Below the pieces are notes generated by a model. That model ran no database searches and had not been told where the DNA came from. It saw only the letters and a program-made list of their open reading frames with translations. Source: Maribacter litoralis (GTDB taxonomy: Bacteria; Bacteroidota; Bacteroidia; Flavobacteriales; Flavobacteriaceae). From it: a DNA stretch of 64,000 bases. Each line of letters begins with the position of its first letter. Position 1 is the stretch's first letter. Positions 1-7,680 of this stretch are shown piece after piece. The DNA is taken from positions 42,993 through 106,992 of the forward strand of contig NZ_QCZD01000008.1 of NCBI RefSeq assembly GCF_003075045.1, in the 5' to 3' direction. The translations under genes and the position numbers were made by a program.

Positions 1-1
1 G

Positions 2-802
2 AAAGTGTTGCTTATAGAAAATGATTACCCTTCCCTAAATTGGAGTTTTGAAAAAAGGGGATTTGACATAACGTATGTTCCAACGTCCGTAAAGTTAGAA
101 CAGCAAATTCTTGAAGTGGTCAAGAGTTCAAAGATTGATGTTTTGGCATTTAGTCTTGTACAGTGGCTAGATGGTTTTGCTATAGAACTTGATTTTCTAA
201 AAGATTTAAAAAAGCAGTTTCCAGAACTTATTATTATAGCCGATGGCACTCAGTTCTGTGGTAGTACTAATTTTGATTTTGATAATTCGGGTATCGATGT
301 ATTGGGTGCTAGTGCCTATAAGTGGCTATTGGCAGGCTATGGAAATGGTTTTATGTTGTTCTCTGATGAAATTAAGGATAAAATCAGTTTGAATTCTATT
401 GGTTTCAACGCCGCTGATGGAAATTATGAAAAAAAGGACGCAATTAGGTTCGCAAAACAATTTGAGCCTGGTCATCTTCCCTCATTGAATTTTGGTAGTT
501 TAAAGTTTTCCATTGAATTTTTTCAGAGAATTGGTATGGATAAAATTACCGAGCATAATAAAAAACTATCGGTAAAGGCCAAGGCTGAATTTGAAAAATT
601 AGGTCTATTGTCCGATCAGATAGTAGAGAGAAAAAAGCATAGTACTATTTTTAATATCAAGGCAAACGAAGCTACTTTTCAAAAATTAAAAGACAATGAT
701 GTATTCTGTGCACAGCGAGGTGATGGTGTGCGTTTAAGCTTTCATTTTTATAATACAATTGCTGAAATAGATGCGATAGTAAAAATTTTAAAAGAAGAAT
801 AA
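2..802 (+). CDS. Aminotransferase class V, 5' end cut off by window edge
   Basis: The reading frame is open from the first bases and stops at 800-802, so the true start lies upstream. The 266 visible residues match the large PLP domain of class V aminotransferases (cysteine desulfurase/kynureninase fold). ADGTQ supplies the PLP-binding Asp, and the segment SAYKWLLAGYGNGF holds the expected Schiff-base Lys. The C-terminal small domain ends in a normal way (DGVRLSFHFYNT). Substrate cannot be told: no desulfurase active-site Cys loop is evident, so a generic aminotransferase or selenocysteine-lyase-like enzyme is the safer call. Confidence 0.8.
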   Translation, partial: KVLLIENDYPSLNWSFEKRGFDITYVPTSVKLEQQILEVVKSSKIDVLAFSLVQWLDGFAIELDFLKDLKKQFPELIIIADGTQFCGSTNFDFDNSGIDVLGASAYKWLLAGYGNGFMLFSDEIKDKISLNSIGFNAADGNYEKKDAIRFAKQFEPGHLPSLNFGSLKFSIEFFQRIGMDKITEHNKKLSVKAKAEFEKLGLLSDQIVERKKHSTIFNIKANEATFQKLKDNDVFCAQRGDGVRLSFHFYNTIAEIDAIVKILKEE

Positions 803-953
803 TATAGATTATTAATAAAGTAATTTTGTAGGATTTTTTTTCATTCTTGGTTTCTAAAAGGTATAAATAATAAGGATTTGATAAAAATATCTTACTCATT
901 GGAAATGAGTAGTTTATTATGCTAGTTTTGCTTTAAATATTAAATTCATTATC

Positions 954-1250
954 ATGGCAATTGCAAAAAAATATTTAAAAACAAAACCAGTCTGTAAGGT
1001 TACTTTTACAGTACCTGCGGACAATGCAAAAAAGGTAGCTGTAGTAGGTGATTTCAATAATTGGAATGCTAAAAAGAGTGCGTTGAAGAAACAAAAGAAT
1101 GGTTTGTTTAAGGGTACTTTTGATCTGCCAAAAGAGAGTTCATATGAATTCAAATACATTGTTGATGGAGAATATATAAACGAAAGTGAAGCTGATCGTT
1201 ACCAATGGAATGATTATGCAGGTTCTGAAAATGCAGTTTTAGAATTGTAA
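954..1250 (+). CDS. Small CBM48 (glycogen-binding/isoamylase early-set) protein
   Basis: This 98-residue protein is a single early-set beta-sandwich of the kind found in AMPK beta subunits and at the N terminus of glycogen-branching enzymes. The signature GDFNNWN lies at about residues 32-38, followed by FKYIVDGEYINE and DRYQWND, which carry the aromatic residues used for alpha-glucan binding. There is no signal peptide and no catalytic domain. Stand-alone copies of this domain are common in Flavobacteriia. Its role is unknown but glycogen/starch binding is the family property. A strong terminator follows 60 bp downstream, so it seems to be a single-gene unit. Confidence 0.85.
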   Translation: MAIAKKYLKTKPVCKVTFTVPADNAKKVAVVGDFNNWNAKKSALKKQKNGLFKGTFDLPKESSYEFKYIVDGEYINESEADRYQWNDYAGSENAVLEL

Positions 1251-1309
1251 GATTAGAACATAAAATAATTGATTGTCTCTAAATTGTGAAGACATTTTTA
1301 ATTAATGGA

Positions 1310-1343
1310 AAAACCTGAGAAACTAGTTTCTCAGGTTTTTTTT
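1310..1343 (+). terminator. Rho-independent terminator after the CBM48 gene
   Basis: A perfect palindrome (AAACCTGAGAAACT and its complement meeting at the CTAG centre) is followed directly by a run of eight T. It lies 60 bp after the stop codon at 1250. Confidence 0.85.
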
Positions 1344-1753
1344 GTGGTATGCTTTCAATTGAAATATCATACTATTTAAAGTAGAAAGTGTGTCTTTATC
1401 GCCATTGACTATACCACATTTAAAATCATATCCGCCTTTTTGAAATGTTTAAGGAGTAAAGTAGGTTATATTTTTCTCACAAACCAATTAACACACATTC
1501 ACAACAACTTATAGTGTGTTGACCACATAAATTATTTTGTAGGAAAAGTATTACATATATTTGAAATGTAATTATTGGTGAATCCCCAAATTTTACCAAG
1601 AAAAAAGATGAAGGTCATGCTAGTACAATAACAAAGAAATATACAATGTAAATATTGGTCGAAGTCCCAAAAGTCGGCTTATGTTCCACATTGTTTAAAG
1701 TGTCTTTGTCTTTTAAAAACCTATTTAAATAATAAACTTAACCTACGAATGCC
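1344..1753. other. Gene-poor stretch with two related 30-bp segments
   Basis: No convincing gene. Two similar segments occur at 1562-1593 and 1643-1675; they share AATGTAAnTATTGGT, then GAAnnCCC and AAA. On the minus strand at about 1320-1440 a 30-codon open stretch (containing KGGYDFKCGIVNGDKDTL) could be the tail of a decayed gene, but it has no start and was not recognised. Confidence 0.4.
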
Positions 1754-1960
1754 ATGCTTAAAATCCCCCGATTTCTCTTAGCTATTTTATTATGCGCATT
1801 GTTTCAATCGTGTGCAAAAGACACAGACCTTATTTCTGAATTTGTAGTTTTAGATACTATAAAATTTGAATATCGTTCCGTAGAAGTGAATCCGGAATTC
1901 AAAATTGAAAAATCTATAGAAAATATTGAAACAGTTGTTTTAATTCCTTTTTCTAATTAA
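1754..1960 (+). CDS. Short putative lipoprotein, possibly truncated
   Basis: This 68-residue frame starts with a good SPII signal: basic MLKIPR, a hydrophobic run LLAILLCALF, and a lipobox ending QSC at Cys20. The mature part is only about 48 residues, short for a Bacteroidota lipoprotein, and stops at 1958-1960 in DNA that looks non-coding further on. It may be a remnant of a longer gene or a genuine small lipoprotein. No family was recognised. The flanking DNA on both sides is gene-poor, which favours decay. Confidence 0.45.
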   Translation: MLKIPRFLLAILLCALFQSCAKDTDLISEFVVLDTIKFEYRSVEVNPEFKIEKSIENIETVVLIPFSN

Positions 1961-2320
1961 ATTTAGAACCACTAAACACTATATTGATGAAAGACCAACT
2001 ACTAAAAGAGACCACTATTGAAGAATACAAAAGCGATTTTTTCTCGGGCGTAATCATGCTCATGAGAAAATTGTTTATGATCTAAATGCGATTGCTTCTC
2101 TCTTTTCACCATAGAAAGAAGTAAACGGCCAATCACCTATCAAAACTTATTTTTAATATACGTTACCACCTTTTTTAATTATTGTGGTTCATCTCTTCAT
2201 GCATTGTTTCAACCTGAAATATGCCAGTTAAGGTCAACAGTTAAATTAACATATTTCGGTTCAATTTTATTCCGTACACAGGTAAACTTTCTTAGCTTTA
2301 AGACTTCAAACCTTTAAGAC
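1961..2320. other. Intergenic region, no supported gene
   Basis: A 32-codon frame from ATG 1987 is the longest plus-strand frame with ATG and has no recognisable content. The last 60 bases before 2321 probably hold the promoter of the S15-type hydrolase. Confidence 0.35.
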
Positions 2321-4264
2321 ATGCCAAAGTTTACAATCAAACAATTATTCACGCTTATTTTATTAGCTACAGTTTTAATTTCCTGTAGAAAAACTGCTCC
2401 TAAAACAGCCAATGCAGAAGTCTCTGATACTTATGTAGAAGATAACTACAACAAAAAGGAAGTAGATATCACCATGCGAGATGGTATTAAACTGCATACT
2501 ACCATTTATTCGCCAAAAGATACCTCAAAAGAATATCCTATTATCATGCAAAGAACCCCGTATAGTTCTAAACCTTACGGCGAGGGTAATTACAAAACAA
2601 AGATTGGTCCTAATATCCATATGATGCAAGATGGTTATATCGTTGTCTATCAAGATGTGCGTGGCCGTTGGTTAAGCGAGGGTCACTATGAGAATATGCG
2701 TGCCTATATTCCCAATAAAAAAACCGAACAAGATATTGATGAAAGTTCAGATACTTACGATACTATAGAGTGGTTGGTAAATAATGTAGAAAACAATAAT
2801 GGTAATGTAGGTATTTGGGGAATTTCCTATCCTGGTTTTTACTCTACCTATGCTGTGGTCGATGCTCACCCAGCATTAAAGGCAGCTTCCCCACAGGCAA
2901 GTATTGCCGATTTCTTTTTTGATGATTTTCACCATAACGGAGCGTATTTGTTGAGCTATTTTAGGGCTACATCATTATTTGGGACACCAAGACCGGACGG
3001 AGATAAACCGATAGATACGGCATGGTATACATTGCCCGATTTACCAACTGAAGATCAGTATCAATTCTTTTTAGATGAAGGTCCGCTAAAGAATTTAGAC
3101 CGTTTTTTTGAATACGAAACTGCTGACACGCCGCGTATGGCAAAAGAAGGGGTTACCGATGATTATTTCTGGAACGAGCTTAAAGAACACCCTAATTATG
3201 ATGAAATGTGGCAAAGCCGAGGGTTGATTCAGCATTTAAAGGATGTAAAACCAACTGTAGCTACTATGGTGGTGGCTGGCGAGTTCGATGCCGAAGATTT
3301 GTACGGACCTTTAGAAACCTATAAGAACATTGAAAAATATAATTCCGAAAATTACAACACTTTAGTTTTTGGACCTTGGGATCACGGTGGCTGGGCACGA
3401 AGAAAAGGGCAGAATACCGTGGGTAATTATTACTTTGGTGACGGTATTTCTGAGTTTTTCCAAGAAAATATAGAAACAAAGTTCTTCGATCATTTCTTAA
3501 AGGGAGATGGGGATAAAAATAGTGGGCTGCCTGAAGCCTATGTTTTTGATACCGGTAGAAAAGATTGGAAGACCTATGACACATGGCCACCGGCGGGTGT
3601 AGTGAAAAAAGACATGTATTTGTCTTCCGATCAAGAACTGACCGCTGAACCCAGAGGAGTAGAGGAAGTAAAATTTATTAGTGATATCAAAAAACCGGTA
3701 CCTTATTCTGAAGATATTAAAACGGTATTTACACCAAGAAAATATATGACAGACGATCAGCGTTTTGCAGCTCGCCGTGGTGATGTTTTGGTATTTGAGA
3801 CCGAGGTTATGGAAGAAGATATGACTTTGGCGGGTGATATTTTGGCGAAGTTGAAAGTAGCGACTACAGGTTCTGCTGCAGATTGGATCGTAAAAATCAT
3901 AGATGTGCACCCTGCTGATGAACCAAACTACGAAGGCATGCAAGACCATTTGAAAATGAGTAATTACCATTTAATGGTACGTAGCGAGGTGTTGAGAGGG
4001 CGCTTTAGAAACAGTTTTGCCGAGCCAGAGCCGTTTGTGCCTAATAAAAAGACCGATGTTACCATAAAGTTACAAGATGTGTTCCATACCATTAAAAAGG
4101 GGCACAAGCTACAGGTGCAAGTACAGAGTACGTGGTTTCCTTTAATAGATTTAAATCCGCAGACCTATGTGGACAATATATTTGAAGCTGATGAGCAAGA
4201 CTTTAAAACGCAGACGCATACCGTATTCACAGATTCTAGTATTGAGTTTTCTGTGTTGGAGTAG
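2321..4264 (+). CDS. CocE/NonD family (S15) alpha/beta-hydrolase lipoprotein
   Basis: At 647 residues this has the usual length of the X-Pro dipeptidyl-peptidase S15/CocE family, which cleaves amide or ester bonds. An SPII signal ends in the lipobox LISC (Cys22), so the enzyme should be a periplasmic or surface lipoprotein. The catalytic triad is visible: Ser169 in GISYPG, Asp323 in AGEFD, and His355 in GPWDHGGW. The C-terminal third is the jelly-roll domain (from about residue 490, with DWIVKIIDVHP). Annotation in this group varies between glutaryl-7-ACA acylase, cocaine esterase and X-Pro dipeptidase; the substrate cannot be read from sequence. Appears monocistronic. Confidence 0.9.
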   Translation: MPKFTIKQLFTLILLATVLISCRKTAPKTANAEVSDTYVEDNYNKKEVDITMRDGIKLHTTIYSPKDTSKEYPIIMQRTPYSSKPYGEGNYKTKIGPNIHMMQDGYIVVYQDVRGRWLSEGHYENMRAYIPNKKTEQDIDESSDTYDTIEWLVNNVENNNGNVGIWGISYPGFYSTYAVVDAHPALKAASPQASIADFFFDDFHHNGAYLLSYFRATSLFGTPRPDGDKPIDTAWYTLPDLPTEDQYQFFLDEGPLKNLDRFFEYETADTPRMAKEGVTDDYFWNELKEHPNYDEMWQSRGLIQHLKDVKPTVATMVVAGEFDAEDLYGPLETYKNIEKYNSENYNTLVFGPWDHGGWARRKGQNTVGNYYFGDGISEFFQENIETKFFDHFLKGDGDKNSGLPEAYVFDTGRKDWKTYDTWPPAGVVKKDMYLSSDQELTAEPRGVEEVKFISDIKKPVPYSEDIKTVFTPRKYMTDDQRFAARRGDVLVFETEVMEEDMTLAGDILAKLKVATTGSAADWIVKIIDVHPADEPNYEGMQDHLKMSNYHLMVRSEVLRGRFRNSFAEPEPFVPNKKTDVTIKLQDVFHTIKKGHKLQVQVQSTWFPLIDLNPQTYVDNIFEADEQDFKTQTHTVFTDSSIEFSVLE

Positions 4265-4386
4265 AGTGTTATCTCATTTATTTGCTTTAAATTCATAATA
4301 AAGTAGATGAAAAATCAAGAATATGTTAATTCAGTTGTTATCAGTAAATGATTAGGATTATAATTATTCCGTTCATTTAGTTTAAT

Positions 4387-4932
4387 ATGAAAAGATATAA
4401 TGAAATTAAATCGTCACTTTCCTATAAAACTTATAGAGAGCATTCTTTAAGTTTAAAAATGGCGGCAGACGATTTACTGGATCAAGCCATTTTATTGAAT
4501 AAAGTAAGGGTGGATGATTCTCAACGAATTCATGTTTTAGGTTTGTTCCGTGGGTGTATGCTTTTGTATGGAGTTAGTTTAGAACTGATACTAAAAGCTC
4601 GTGGACTATATGAAGAAAGGGATAATATTTTGTCAGGTGATATTAAATCTTATCAGGATTTTATGAGAAAATGGCGTCCAAAGAAAGGTGATGGTCATGG
4701 ATACTTTGATATTATAAAGTTTTATAAAATTGAAATTTCAAAAAGAGAAAATGAATTATTAAGTAATTATCAGGACTATACTCGATGGGCTGGACGATTT
4801 CCTTTTCCCAATGATTTTACTAAAACGGAAAGAATGGAAAAGGAAGGTAGGTATAGTGGGAAAGTTAATGTAAAACATAAAGTTGAAATACAAATGTTCT
4901 TAGAAAATCAAATTGAGCAAATGAAAATTTAA
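4387..4932 (+). CDS. HEPN-like protein of unknown function
   Basis: This 181-residue, probably all-helical cytosolic protein has no signal peptide. Its pattern resembles HEPN-like families: a helix with LLYGVSLELILKARG (residues about 58-72), a short GHGYFDIIKFY motif, then a C-terminal helix followed by YTRWAGRFPFP. The GRYP-like end is typical of a HEPN-related group found near defence genes. No RX4-6H ribonuclease motif is clear, so an RNase role is not supported. It stands alone between the S15 hydrolase and a sulfatase, with no toxin partner in view. Confidence 0.65.
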   Translation: MKRYNEIKSSLSYKTYREHSLSLKMAADDLLDQAILLNKVRVDDSQRIHVLGLFRGCMLLYGVSLELILKARGLYEERDNILSGDIKSYQDFMRKWRPKKGDGHGYFDIIKFYKIEISKRENELLSNYQDYTRWAGRFPFPNDFTKTERMEKEGRYSGKVNVKHKVEIQMFLENQIEQMKI

Positions 4933-5010
4933 TTTAATATTTCTGAAATTAAAGAGCTAGATAATGATTTTTTTGAAGAAGAATAATTATTAATTTTTCC
5001 GGATTACTAA

Positions 5011-5066
5011 CGAACAACGAACAACGAACAACGAACAACGAACAACGAACAACGAACAACGAACAA
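5011..5066 (+). repeat. Heptamer tandem repeat (cgaacaa)8 in the sulfatase leader
   Basis: Eight exact head-to-tail copies of the 7-mer cgaacaa, followed by caacaa-type degenerate copies up to 5082, end only five bases before the sulfatase ATG. The tract must be transcribed as the 5' leader if the promoter lies upstream. Copy number could vary by slippage and change expression (inference). A related tract in the opposite orientation follows the gene at 6714. Confidence 0.95.
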
Positions 5067-5087
5067 CAACAAACAACAACAACCAAA

Positions 5088-6710
5088 ATGAAAAAACTAG
5101 TTCTAGTCCTAGCAGGCGTACTTTTCCTGCTACCTACTAATGCGAAAGCCCAAAAAAGCAAAAAGAAAAAACCCAATATCATTTTCATCATGTCAGATGA
5201 TCATGCGTACCAAGCCATTAGTGCGTATGATGACAAATTGCTCCAGACTCCAAATATTGACCGTTTGGCAAAAGAAGGGATGTTGTTTACCAATGCCAGT
5301 GTTACCAACTCTATCTGTGCGCCATCAAGAGCTACTATTCTAACAGGTAAGCACACGCATATTAATGGAAAAGTGGATAATTACTTTCCGTTCGATACTA
5401 CACAGGTGACATTTCCGCAAATATTTAAAAAGAACGGATATAAGACAGCCATGTTCGGAAAGCTACATTTTGGGAACAACCCAAAAGGGGTAGATGAGTT
5501 TATGATTTTGCCGGGGCAAGGGCATTATATTAATCCTGATTTTATAGTCACCAATGGCGATACCATTACCAAACAAGGGTATGTAACCGATATTATTACA
5601 GATGTGTCGTTAGAATGGCTAAAAGAAGAAGCGTCAAATGAAGAACCGTTTATGATGATGTACTTGCATAAGGCACCACATAGACCATGGTGGCCGCGTG
5701 CGGATAAGTTTAAGGTGTTTACACAAAAAACTTTCCCTGAGCCGGAAACCTTATTTGATGATTACAGCAATAGGGGTACGGCAGCAAAAACAGCAGAAAT
5801 GAATTTGTTGACACACATGATGTATAGTCATGATAGTAAAATTAGACCAGAGACCTTGGCGAAAATGGAGGGGAAGGTTTTTCCTGTAGTAGAAGAATTT
5901 CCAAATAGCTTTTATGGTCCGTATAACCGTGCCACTGCAGAACAAAAAGCATTGTACGATCCGGTGTTAGATTCTATTAATGACTTCTTCTACAACAATT
6001 GGCCAAAGATGAACGATACCGAGAAAATGAAATGGAAGTACCAGCGCTATATGCAAGATTATTTGGGGAGTATTTCTTCGGTAGATGATAATGTAGGTCG
6101 ATTATTGGACTATTTGGATGAAAGCGGATTAGCAGAAAATACCATTGTAATTTACACCTCTGATCAAGGGTTTTACTTAGGGGAACACGGTTGGTTCGAT
6201 AAACGATTCATATATGACGAATCATTCAAAACTCCGTTATTGGTACGTTGGCCAAATGTAGTGGCACCTGGTTCTGTAGAAAATGAAATGGTGCAGAATT
6301 TAGACTTTGCACAAACCATGTTGGAAGCGGTAGGCATCACTCCGCCAAGTGATATGCAAGGGGAAAGTTTAATTCCGTTATTGAAAGGAGAAAAAGACAA
6401 TTGGACACGTGATGCGGTGTATTATCAGTATTACGAATACCCGTCGGTTCATATGGTAAAACGCCACTACGGCATCGTGAACAAAGAATTTAAATTGGTG
6501 CATTTCTACTATGACGTAGATGAATGGGAATTGTATGATAGGCTTAAAGATCCTAAAGAAATGAACAACGTTTATAACGACCCAGCATATGCCGATACCG
6601 TTAAAAAGCTGAAGAAAGATTTGGTAGCACTTCGCAAAAAATACAAAGACTCCCCAGAGCAAGATCAGCAATATATTGAGAAGTACAAGAGTGCTGGGAT
6701 GATTAAGTAA
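5088..6710 (+). CDS. Secreted sulfatase (family S1, formylglycine type)
   Basis: The 540-residue protein starts with an SPI signal (MKKLVLVLAGVLFLLPTNAKA, cut before QK). The core is an arylsulfatase: PNIIFIMSDDH binds the metal with the Asp pair, and C77 in C-A-P-S-R is the residue turned into formylglycine. GKLHFG, HKAPHRPW and YTSDQGFYLGEHGWFDKR carry further conserved active-site residues. Such enzymes desulfate algal polysaccharides in marine Flavobacteriia; the exact substrate is not readable. No carbohydrate-utilisation (SusC/D) neighbours are present, so it does not belong to a classical PUL here. A formylglycine-generating enzyme must be encoded elsewhere. Confidence 0.93.
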   Translation: MKKLVLVLAGVLFLLPTNAKAQKSKKKKPNIIFIMSDDHAYQAISAYDDKLLQTPNIDRLAKEGMLFTNASVTNSICAPSRATILTGKHTHINGKVDNYFPFDTTQVTFPQIFKKNGYKTAMFGKLHFGNNPKGVDEFMILPGQGHYINPDFIVTNGDTITKQGYVTDIITDVSLEWLKEEASNEEPFMMMYLHKAPHRPWWPRADKFKVFTQKTFPEPETLFDDYSNRGTAAKTAEMNLLTHMMYSHDSKIRPETLAKMEGKVFPVVEEFPNSFYGPYNRATAEQKALYDPVLDSINDFFYNNWPKMNDTEKMKWKYQRYMQDYLGSISSVDDNVGRLLDYLDESGLAENTIVIYTSDQGFYLGEHGWFDKRFIYDESFKTPLLVRWPNVVAPGSVENEMVQNLDFAQTMLEAVGITPPSDMQGESLIPLLKGEKDNWTRDAVYYQYYEYPSVHMVKRHYGIVNKEFKLVHFYYDVDEWELYDRLKDPKEMNNVYNDPAYADTVKKLKKDLVALRKKYKDSPEQDQQYIEKYKSAGMIK

Positions 6711-6944
6711 GATTGGTTGCTGGTTGCTGGTTGCTGGTTGCTGGTTGCTGGTTGTCGGTTGTTGGGTGCGCTCAGTAAGAATGTCAGTTTGAGTGCTTTC
6801 GACCTCATTTTTCATGAGGTCGAAAGTGTATCGAGAACCTCTTATATTATTCAGGTTGTAAATATTGTACGTTTAAAAAATAACTTATAGCAAGCAAGCT
6901 TCTCGATACAATTTTTCCTCCCGAAGAGGTCGTAAAAACCACTC

Positions 6945-7072
6945 GAAGTAACATTCGTTTTAAGTTGTAAAGGGGTTGAATTAATGGAACGCTTTGTCAG
7001 TTCGAGTGTTTTTGGGCGCAGAGTATCGGAGTTCGAAAATGTATCGAGAGCAGATTTGGAACACATGTGCCT
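6945..7072 (+). repeat. 128-bp direct repeat, copy 1
   Basis: It is nearly identical to 7128-7255, beginning gaagtaacattcgtttt and running through gcgcagagtatcggag to tttggaacac. Only about ten scattered substitutions separate the copies, indicating a recent duplication with a 55-bp spacer. Confidence 0.9.
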
Positions 7073-7127
7073 TTGGATATTTTTTTACCATTAAATACAC
7101 AGCTAAAGTTTCAATTTAAAACTACTA

Positions 7128-7255
7128 GAAGTAACATTCGTTTTAAGTCGTAAAGGGCTTGAATTAATGGAGCGCTTTGTCAGTTCGAGTGTTTTTGGGC
7201 GCAGAGTATCGGAGTCCGAAAATGTATCGAGAACAGGTTTGGAACACCTTTGCCT
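7128..7255 (+). repeat. 128-bp direct repeat, copy 2
   Basis: Partner of 6945-7072; same length and order of motifs, with scattered point changes only. Confidence 0.9.
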
Positions 7256-7405
7256 CTTTTTTTACTTAAAAAACTCATCTGTAGTGATATTGTAGCATAT
7301 TTTAAACCACACTTGTTTTAATTTTAAAGACTTTAGAAAACTAACAACATCGCTTAGAATTATATATTTTTCATAAAATACTAGGTTTTTACATTTTTCT
7401 GCCTT

Positions 7406-7413
7406 TATATTTG
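7406..7413 (+). promoter_or_regulatory. Bacteroidota -7 box (TATATTTG) for the metY leader
   Basis: An exact TAnnTTTG match lies 30 bp before the SAM riboswitch, placing the transcript start near 7420. No clear TTG -33 box was found. Confidence 0.55.
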
Positions 7414-7442
7414 TAGCTCAAAGTTCACACACGTATTGAATA

Positions 7443-7542
7443 GTTATCAAGAAAGGTGGAGGGATTAGACCCTTTGAAACCTTAGCAACCCTTTGTTCCA
7501 CACAAAGAAGGTGCTACATTCTACCCTTAGGGGAAGGATAAC
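7443..7542 (+). promoter_or_regulatory. SAM-I (S-box) riboswitch upstream of metY
   Basis: The P1 stem is gttatc at 7443-7448 with gataac at 7537-7542. Between them sit the class signatures caagaaaggtggagggat, ccctttgaaacc, gcaaccc and aaggtgctacatt. This class binds S-adenosylmethionine and turns off methionine synthesis genes. The first gene downstream is metY, which fits. A 3' aptamer segment (7521-7531) can also pair perfectly with 7638-7648, close to the start codon. Confidence 0.95.
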
Positions 7543-7588
7543 AGTAATCGAATTTCTCGAAATACTTTCTTATAACTTTTTGATTTTA

Positions 7589-7636
7589 CCTACTCACACT
7601 TTAAGTGTGGTTAGGATGGGCTTTTTATTTTTTGCA
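7589..7636 (+). terminator. Probable expression-platform hairpin of the metY riboswitch
   Basis: The stem CACACTT/AAGTGTG with flanking CCTA/TAGG (7589-7615) is followed after a short gap by a T-rich run (7622-7633). It is a plausible terminator, but the gap before the T run is longer than ideal. Confidence 0.5.
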
Positions 7637-7680
7637 TCCTAAGGGTAGCCTAAGGATTAATTTTTAAAAACAACAAAATC

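Larger units (their letters stand above)
6711..7405. repeat. Repeat-rich intergenic region
   Basis: It contains: a heptamer tract of ggttgct/ggttgtc type (6714-6766), a perfect 13-bp hairpin with arms at 6796-6808 and 6814-6826, an inverted cousin of the same element at about 6897-6945, and two 128-bp direct copies (6945-7072 and 7128-7255). All share pieces such as cagttcgagtg and gtatcgagaac. No coding sequence is supported. Confidence 0.9.

Noticed and set aside
1987..2085. 32-codon plus-strand frame
   Set aside because: Short, no recognisable content, unlike the pheA leader peptide it has no terminator or codon bias nearby.
3497..3970. 157-codon open frame on the minus strand
   Set aside because: It lies wholly inside the S15-type hydrolase gene, with an implausible composition (rich in His, Cys and Phe) and no motif.
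5011..5066. Possible CRISPR array at the regular repeats
   Set aside because: The units are contiguous 7-mers without spacers, and no cas genes are present.
6378..6815. 145-codon minus-strand frame starting in repeats
   Set aside because: Its N terminus is the heptamer tract (TSNQQPA units) and the rest is antisense to the sulfatase gene.
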